64,000 nt of DNA. Source: Fimbriimonadaceae bacterium (GTDB lineage: Bacteria > Armatimonadota > Fimbriimonadia > Fimbriimonadales > Fimbriimonadaceae). Positions 59,860-64,000 of the stretch are shown in pieces. Positions within the stretch are counted from its first letter, which is position 1. Every line of letters begins with the position of its first letter. The position numbers and the translations under genes are program-made. Where the stretch lies: contig JADLBH010000025.1 in assembly GCA_020847855.1 (NCBI GenBank), forward strand, positions 1 through 64,000, given 5' to 3'. The notes under the pieces are model-generated. The model ran no database searches, was not told where the DNA came from, and saw only the letters and a list, made by a program, of their open reading frames with translations.

Positions 59860-62181
59860 ATGCAGTTCACAAAGTATCCGCACCCGGCCAACTTCGCCTT
59901 TGTTGACTCCTTCGACGAGTCCACCGGGATCGCTCGAGTGGCACAGCAAGAGGTGAGGATCGAGGTGCGCTCCTTCGCCGGGGGCGTTTCTCATGTCCGA
60001 GTCGTCGCGCCGGAGATCTGGACCGAGCACCCACACTTGGCGGCACTCACCGAGCCGCGCCCGGCAAGCTCTGCGCTCCTGGGTGTGGAGCAAGGTTTCG
60101 ACCTCGTCGTTCGCAACGAGTCTGGCGAAGAGGTCTTGCGCTCCAGGCCCGGGCAAGGGTTGGGGCTCCAAGGCGAGGCGAGCGTCTTTCAGTTCGAGGT
60201 TCCCGAGAACGCGCGGTTCTACGGGATGGGGGAGAAGCTCTTTGGCAGGATCGAGCTCTCGGGCATTCGGACTTGGTTCTGGAACACCGACGTTTGGAGC
60301 GACTTCCATTGGGCGCAATGGAACGAGCACCCCAGCGACCCGCCCTACTGCTCCGTGCCCTACGTCGCCTGCGACCTCGGAGGCCAGTGGGTCGGCTTGC
60401 TCATGCACAACCCTGGCCCGGTCTTCGTAGAGACGCCGGGGCGAGACGACTCTCGGGTGTTCGTCGAGTGGCAACGTACCTCGCGCGACCTGACGATGGG
60501 CTCAAAGCTCGGCGAGCCCAACCTTTGGTTTGTGACCGATCGCAGTCTCGCGGGCCTTACTCGCAAGTTGCAGACCCTGGTCGGCGTCGTCCCGGTGCCC
60601 CCTCTTTGGTCGCTCGGCTTCCACCAGTCGCGCTGGGGCTATGGTGGCGCCAAGGACCTGGCCGAACTCGACCGCAAGCTGAAGCAGTATGCAATCCCGT
60701 GCGACGGTCTCTGGCTCGACCTGGACTACATGCGCGGTTTCCGCATCTTTACGGTAGATCAGGACCAGTTCCCGGACGGGGTCCTTCCGGTCGCCGAGGA
60801 AGTCGCACAAAACGGGAGGCGCATCGTGCCCATCCTCGATCCCGGTGTGAAGCGCGAACCGGGCTTGAGCCTGTTCGAGGAGGGCTCGTCCGGCGGGATG
60901 TTCTGCCAGAACGAGGCGGGCGAGCCGTTCGTGGGTCTCGTGTGGCCGGGGGAGACCGTCTTCCCTGACTTCACCATGCCCAAGGTTCGGGAATGGTGGG
61001 CGGCGCACGTACGTGATCTCATGGATCAAGGATTCGGTGCCTGCTGGGTGGATATGAACGACCCATCCACGGGGCCAGTCGAGCCGGACGGCATGCTCTT
61101 TCGCCAGGGGACCGAGCCGCATGCGTTGCACCGGAACCAGTACTCGCTCGGGATGCAGATGGCGACCGTGGACGGCATGACCCAAGCTCGGCCCGAGGAA
61201 CGACCGTTTCTGCTCTCTCGAAGTGGCTGCACAGGGAGCTCCCGCTACGCCGCGATCTGGACAGGGGACAACGTCTCCAACGAGTGGTACTTGCGCTCGG
61301 CGATTCCGACCCTCTTAGGGATGTCGCTGAGCGGCCTACCCTTCTGCGGACCCGATATCGGCGGGTTTGGCGGGGACGCCGACGAGGAGACGATGGTGCG
61401 CTGGTTCCAAGCCGCGTTCCTCTTTCCCTTCTTCCGGAACCACACCACGGCCGACAGCCGCAACGAGGAGCCATGGGCATACCGTGCCCCGGTGCGAAAG
61501 TTGCTCGCGCACTTCGTGCGGCTTCGCTATCGCATGATGCCCTACTTGTACAACCTCTTCGTCCAGCACGCGACGACGGGCGACGCGATCCTTCGCCCGC
61601 TCTGCTATGAGTTCGATTCCGGGGATCTCGCGGAAGTCTGCGACCAGTTCATGGTGGGGCCGTCGGTGCTCCAAGCCCCGGTGCTGACGCTGGGCGAGCA
61701 CTCTCGGCCACTCGTCCTCCCAGGGGACGCCTCATGGATGTGCCTGCGGACGGGCCACTGGCGCGAGCCTGGGGTTCACACGGTCCGCACGTCCTTGGCG
61801 ACCACTCCGGCCTACTTGCGGCAAGGAGCCGTGCTCCCCCTGACCGTCCAGGAGCCGCGAACGGTCAGGGGCGACCACAGCGATGTGGCCTTCCTCCTCG
61901 CCGCGCCTCCGGGCTGGAAGGGCGAGACCGCGTACGAGTATGTGGTGGACGATGGTCTCAGCCGCGACCACGATGGGGCACAGCAAAGCAAGGTGCTCGT
62001 GAGGGCGGAAGGGGACGGCAAGCTGGTTCACGTGCGGTTCACGCAGACTGCCGATGGCTTCGGGCCGGTGCGATGTCGGGCTTGGCTGCCCCTAGGGGTC
62101 GTCGGGGCCGGGCTCACCGAAGGCGAGGAGACGACGGTCCGGCTCACCGGCTCAGGCTTCCGCGTCCAAGCCCTGTCGTGA
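59860..62181 (+). CDS. GH31 family alpha-glucosidase
   Basis: A 773-residue cytoplasmic enzyme (no signal peptide) from ATG 59860. The N-terminal beta-sandwich is followed by the catalytic barrel: FHQSRWGYGG, DGLWLDLDYMRGFRIFT, FPDFTMP, then GACWVDMNDPS with the nucleophile Asp about residue 398, and LSRSGCTGSSRYAAIWTGDNVS with the acid/base Asp region. GLPFCGPDIGGFGG and FFRNHTT are conserved. It hydrolyses alpha-1,4- or 1,6-linked glucosides from maltose-type sugars. The WxDMN motif has Asp where most GH31 enzymes have Glu after it. Confidence 0.9.
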   Translation: MQFTKYPHPANFAFVDSFDESTGIARVAQQEVRIEVRSFAGGVSHVRVVAPEIWTEHPHLAALTEPRPASSALLGVEQGFDLVVRNESGEEVLRSRPGQGLGLQGEASVFQFEVPENARFYGMGEKLFGRIELSGIRTWFWNTDVWSDFHWAQWNEHPSDPPYCSVPYVACDLGGQWVGLLMHNPGPVFVETPGRDDSRVFVEWQRTSRDLTMGSKLGEPNLWFVTDRSLAGLTRKLQTLVGVVPVPPLWSLGFHQSRWGYGGAKDLAELDRKLKQYAIPCDGLWLDLDYMRGFRIFTVDQDQFPDGVLPVAEEVAQNGRRIVPILDPGVKREPGLSLFEEGSSGGMFCQNEAGEPFVGLVWPGETVFPDFTMPKVREWWAAHVRDLMDQGFGACWVDMNDPSTGPVEPDGMLFRQGTEPHALHRNQYSLGMQMATVDGMTQARPEERPFLLSRSGCTGSSRYAAIWTGDNVSNEWYLRSAIPTLLGMSLSGLPFCGPDIGGFGGDADEETMVRWFQAAFLFPFFRNHTTADSRNEEPWAYRAPVRKLLAHFVRLRYRMMPYLYNLFVQHATTGDAILRPLCYEFDSGDLAEVCDQFMVGPSVLQAPVLTLGEHSRPLVLPGDASWMCLRTGHWREPGVHTVRTSLATTPAYLRQGAVLPLTVQEPRTVRGDHSDVAFLLAAPPGWKGETAYEYVVDDGLSRDHDGAQQSKVLVRAEGDGKLVHVRFTQTADGFGPVRCRAWLPLGVVGAGLTEGEETTVRLTGSGFRVQALS

Positions 62182-62212
62182 ATTTTTCATCCACCTCGCG
62201 AAAGTGCTCGTG

Positions 62213-62232
62213 TATACTGTGAATACGTATTC
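62213..62232 (+). promoter_or_regulatory. Promoter and LacI-type operator of the regulator gene
   Basis: TATACT (62213-62218) as -10, directly followed by a perfect 12-bp palindrome GAATACGTATTC (62221-62232) with the central CG typical of LacI-family operators. The expected transcription start (about 62225) is inside the palindrome, so binding would block transcription. It lies 45 bases before the TTG start of the regulator. Confidence 0.65.
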
Positions 62233-62276
62233 CCTACGAAGAGAATGCGCATTTCGCCGAGGAGTGTGGACGAACA

Positions 62277-63293
62277 TTGAGGCCCACGCAGGAAGACATC
62301 GCCCGACTGGCACAAGTGAGCCAAGCCACCGTTTCGCGCGTCCTGAGCGGTGACGAGAGGGTCGTCCCGGAGATTCGCGCCAAGGTGGAGCGGGCCGTCG
62401 AGGAGGCGAAGTACCGTCCGGACGCCCGGGCCCGCTCCCTGAGGAACCGCACGACCGGGATGATCGGCCTCGCGATCCGGCGACCGCCGGGCGGATTGAG
62501 CGGCGACCCGTTCTATACAAGTCTCATCTCGGAGATCCTCGACAATCTGGCCGGAACCGGCTACCGGCTCGCCTTGCACACCGTGCCAGCGCAGGAGCCG
62601 CACTGGCCCGTCTACGACGAGTTGCTGCGGAGCCGCACAGTGGACGGGCTCGTCCTGGTCGAATCTGAGGCGGACGACGAGCGCCTCCGCAACCTCCATG
62701 AGGACCACTTCCCCTTCGTTCTCATTGGCAACCCGTTGGGGATGGAGGTGGCCAGCGTGGATAACGATAACGTGAAGGCTGGTTTCCTAGCCACATCCCA
62801 CCTCATCGAAAACGGCTTTCAGAAGGTCGCGATGCTTGCCGGCCGTCGCGGTATCACCGTGAGCGACGACCGGATCGAGGGATACCTTCAGGCCATCGGG
62901 CAAAGCGGAATGCCGCCCAACATTTGGCACTCTGACTTTGGCCCACAGGCGGCGTACGAAGTCTCCTTCGAGGCCCTCTCCCATGGCGATCTCGTGGATG
63001 GGATCGTCGTGCTCGACGACTTCCTTGCCTTGGGAGTGGTGAACGCCGCGCGTGCGCTCGGCCGCACGATCCCCCACGACCTCGGGTTGGTCAGCTTCAA
63101 CGACACGCCGCTCTGTAGCGTGCTCGCGGGCGGCCTCACCTCGGTGAGCCTCAACATGCCGGAACTGATCCGGTCGGCGATCGGCACCTTGCTCCCCGCC
63201 GCGCGTCGGCAAGAAGCCCCCGCGCCTGGTCGCGTGATCGTCCCGGCCCACCTCGTCGCGCGCGGGTCCTCGGTCAGAGGAGGTCAGGCATGA
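62277..63293 (+). CDS. LacI-family transcription regulator
   Basis: A 338-residue protein. The N-terminal helix-turn-helix and hinge are TQEDIARLAQVSQATVSRVLSGDERV and KVERAVEEAKYRPDARARSLR (residues about 3-60). The effector domain is of periplasmic-binding-protein type (GLVLVESEADD, VDNDNVKAGFLATSHLIENG, DGIVVLDDFLALGV). It probably controls itself and the neighbouring alpha-glucan genes in response to a sugar. The start is TTG 62277. It overlaps the GH13 gene by four bases (ATGA). Confidence 0.92.
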   Translation: MRPTQEDIARLAQVSQATVSRVLSGDERVVPEIRAKVERAVEEAKYRPDARARSLRNRTTGMIGLAIRRPPGGLSGDPFYTSLISEILDNLAGTGYRLALHTVPAQEPHWPVYDELLRSRTVDGLVLVESEADDERLRNLHEDHFPFVLIGNPLGMEVASVDNDNVKAGFLATSHLIENGFQKVAMLAGRRGITVSDDRIEGYLQAIGQSGMPPNIWHSDFGPQAAYEVSFEALSHGDLVDGIVVLDDFLALGVVNAARALGRTIPHDLGLVSFNDTPLCSVLAGGLTSVSLNMPELIRSAIGTLLPAARRQEAPAPGRVIVPAHLVARGSSVRGGQA

Positions 63294-64000
63294 CGATCCT
63301 GGCCCTCCTCGCCGCATCGGTCCTCCAAGCCGCCAAGGTCGAGGTCGCCTTCACCTACGAATCGGCGAGCGCCAAGACCGTCCACCTCGCCGGGAGCTTC
63401 AACAATTGGAGCACGACCGAGACGCCTATGGAACGGCGACCAGGGACGAACACCTGGAGCCGCACCCTCTCCCTTCCCACCGGGAAGTATTGGTACAAGT
63501 TCGTCCTGGACGGCGCCACGTGGGTGACGGACCCGCGGGCCCAGCGGCAGGAGGACGACGGGAACGGGAACACGAATTCTGTGGTTCTCGCCCTTCCACC
63601 AGGCTATGAGACCCCCGCCGCGAGGAACGACGGTGCCACCACCCAGGGAGCGATTCGGCACGAGTTTACGACCCGGTATGCGAACCTGGATGGGGGCGAG
63701 GCCTCGCTCAAGATCGAGGCACGGGCGGGCGATCTCGAGTCCGTCACCCTCGTCCTCGACGGTAAGGAAGTGCCTATGCGCATCGCCGGTGCGGACGACT
63801 TCACCGAGTGGTACTCCGCCACGTTCCCCGTGAAGCCGGGCGCACGCTCCAACTACTACTTCAAGATCGTGGACGGGCCAGCCTGGACGCTCGGAGAGTC
63901 CGGCTTGAAGCGCGGGGCCACGCCAGGAGACAACTACTCCGTAGTGTGGGAGCCAAGCCTGTTCCCTTCCACGCCGAACTGGGTGCAGGACTCCGTCTTC
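63290..64000 (+). CDS. GH13 alpha-amylase/neopullulanase-like enzyme (3' end outside window)
   Basis: The gene runs off the window; 237 codons are visible. A signal peptide (ALLAASVLQAA) leads into an AMPK1/CBM48-like glycogen-binding domain (VHLAGSFNNWS, TGKYWYKFVLDGATWVTDP, residues about 30-85). A second beta-sandwich follows (SVTLVLDGKEVPM, SNYYFKIVDGPAW), like the N-domain of neopullulanases. The last residues PNWVQDSVF are the usual entry to a GH13 barrel. It should degrade starch or pullulan outside the cytoplasm, feeding the GH31 enzyme. Confidence 0.85.
   Translation, partial: MTILALLAASVLQAAKVEVAFTYESASAKTVHLAGSFNNWSTTETPMERRPGTNTWSRTLSLPTGKYWYKFVLDGATWVTDPRAQRQEDDGNGNTNSVVLALPPGYETPAARNDGATTQGAIRHEFTTRYANLDGGEASLKIEARAGDLESVTLVLDGKEVPMRIAGADDFTEWYSATFPVKPGARSNYYFKIVDGPAWTLGESGLKRGATPGDNYSVVWEPSLFPSTPNWVQDSVF

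Noticed and set aside
1-64000. CRISPR arrays, insertion sequences, prophage or integrase genes
   Set aside because: I looked for short regular repeats with spacers, transposase motifs and terminal inverted repeats and saw none. The only clear tandem repeat of any length is the coding one at the left end.

Overview
The window is high-GC, densely packed bacterial chromosome with no plasmid, phage or CRISPR signal. The gene mix points to a diderm bacterium outside the Proteobacteria, and I infer Armatimonadota (Fimbriimonadia-like). The evidence is a Dop/PafA-type pupylation enzyme in a genome that also has CMP-KDO synthetase and an LptD-like protein (outer membrane), a PEP-CTERM protein, an HrcA/CIRCE heat-shock circuit, and many secreted proteins of unknown function. 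Phylum assignment is an inference; no rRNA gene is present.

Layout. 1-8.2 kb: end of a repeat-rich membrane protein, a DinB-like protein, a lipoprotein and epimerase, a large BNR-type secreted protein with a PEP-CTERM protein, and a GH109-type oxidoreductase/glycosidase. 8.2-10.8 kb: dop-like gene divergent from hrcA. 10.8-18.2 kb: LolA-like protein, a membrane/DUF4129/DUF4350 operon, a polytopic membrane protein and a VanW protein. 18.2-22.6 kb: branched-chain aminotransferase, a McsA-like zinc protein, a lipoprotein, then an ECF sigma factor with dnaN. 22.6-34.7 kb: kdsB, aquaporin, gluQ, glyA, two genes of a sugar ABC transporter, ECF sigma plus anti-sigma/DUF4349, rpsD, trpA. 34.7-40.7 kb: a tightly overlapped operon ECF sigma - anti-sigma - membrane protein - glnD - two TrkA-type proteins. 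40.7-49.1 kb: LptD-like protein, glycogen debranching enzyme, dnaE, SdpI-like protein. 49.1-54.1 kb: groES-groEL, TMEM175-like channel, a probable selenoprotein, MscS channel. 54.1-59.8 kb: two GSDH-type paralogs, tRNA-Gln, tryptophan dioxygenase and kynureninase. 59.8-64 kb: an alpha-glucan gene set (GH31, LacI-type regulator, start of a GH13 enzyme).

Two observations stand out. First, the gene at 52010-53098 is interrupted by one in-frame TGA in the motif Gly-Cys-Thr-TGA-Asn-Asn-Gly, with a hairpin just downstream that fits a bacterial SECIS: a probable thioredoxin-like selenoprotein. Second, many genes have a TANNNT hexamer exactly six bases before the start codon and no ribosome-binding site, which suggests widespread leaderless transcription. 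In three cases the stop codon of the upstream gene lies inside the hexamer. Genes are very compact: ATGA/GTGA overlaps inside operons and shared CTAG stops between convergent genes recur, and no gene-free stretch exceeds 300 bases.
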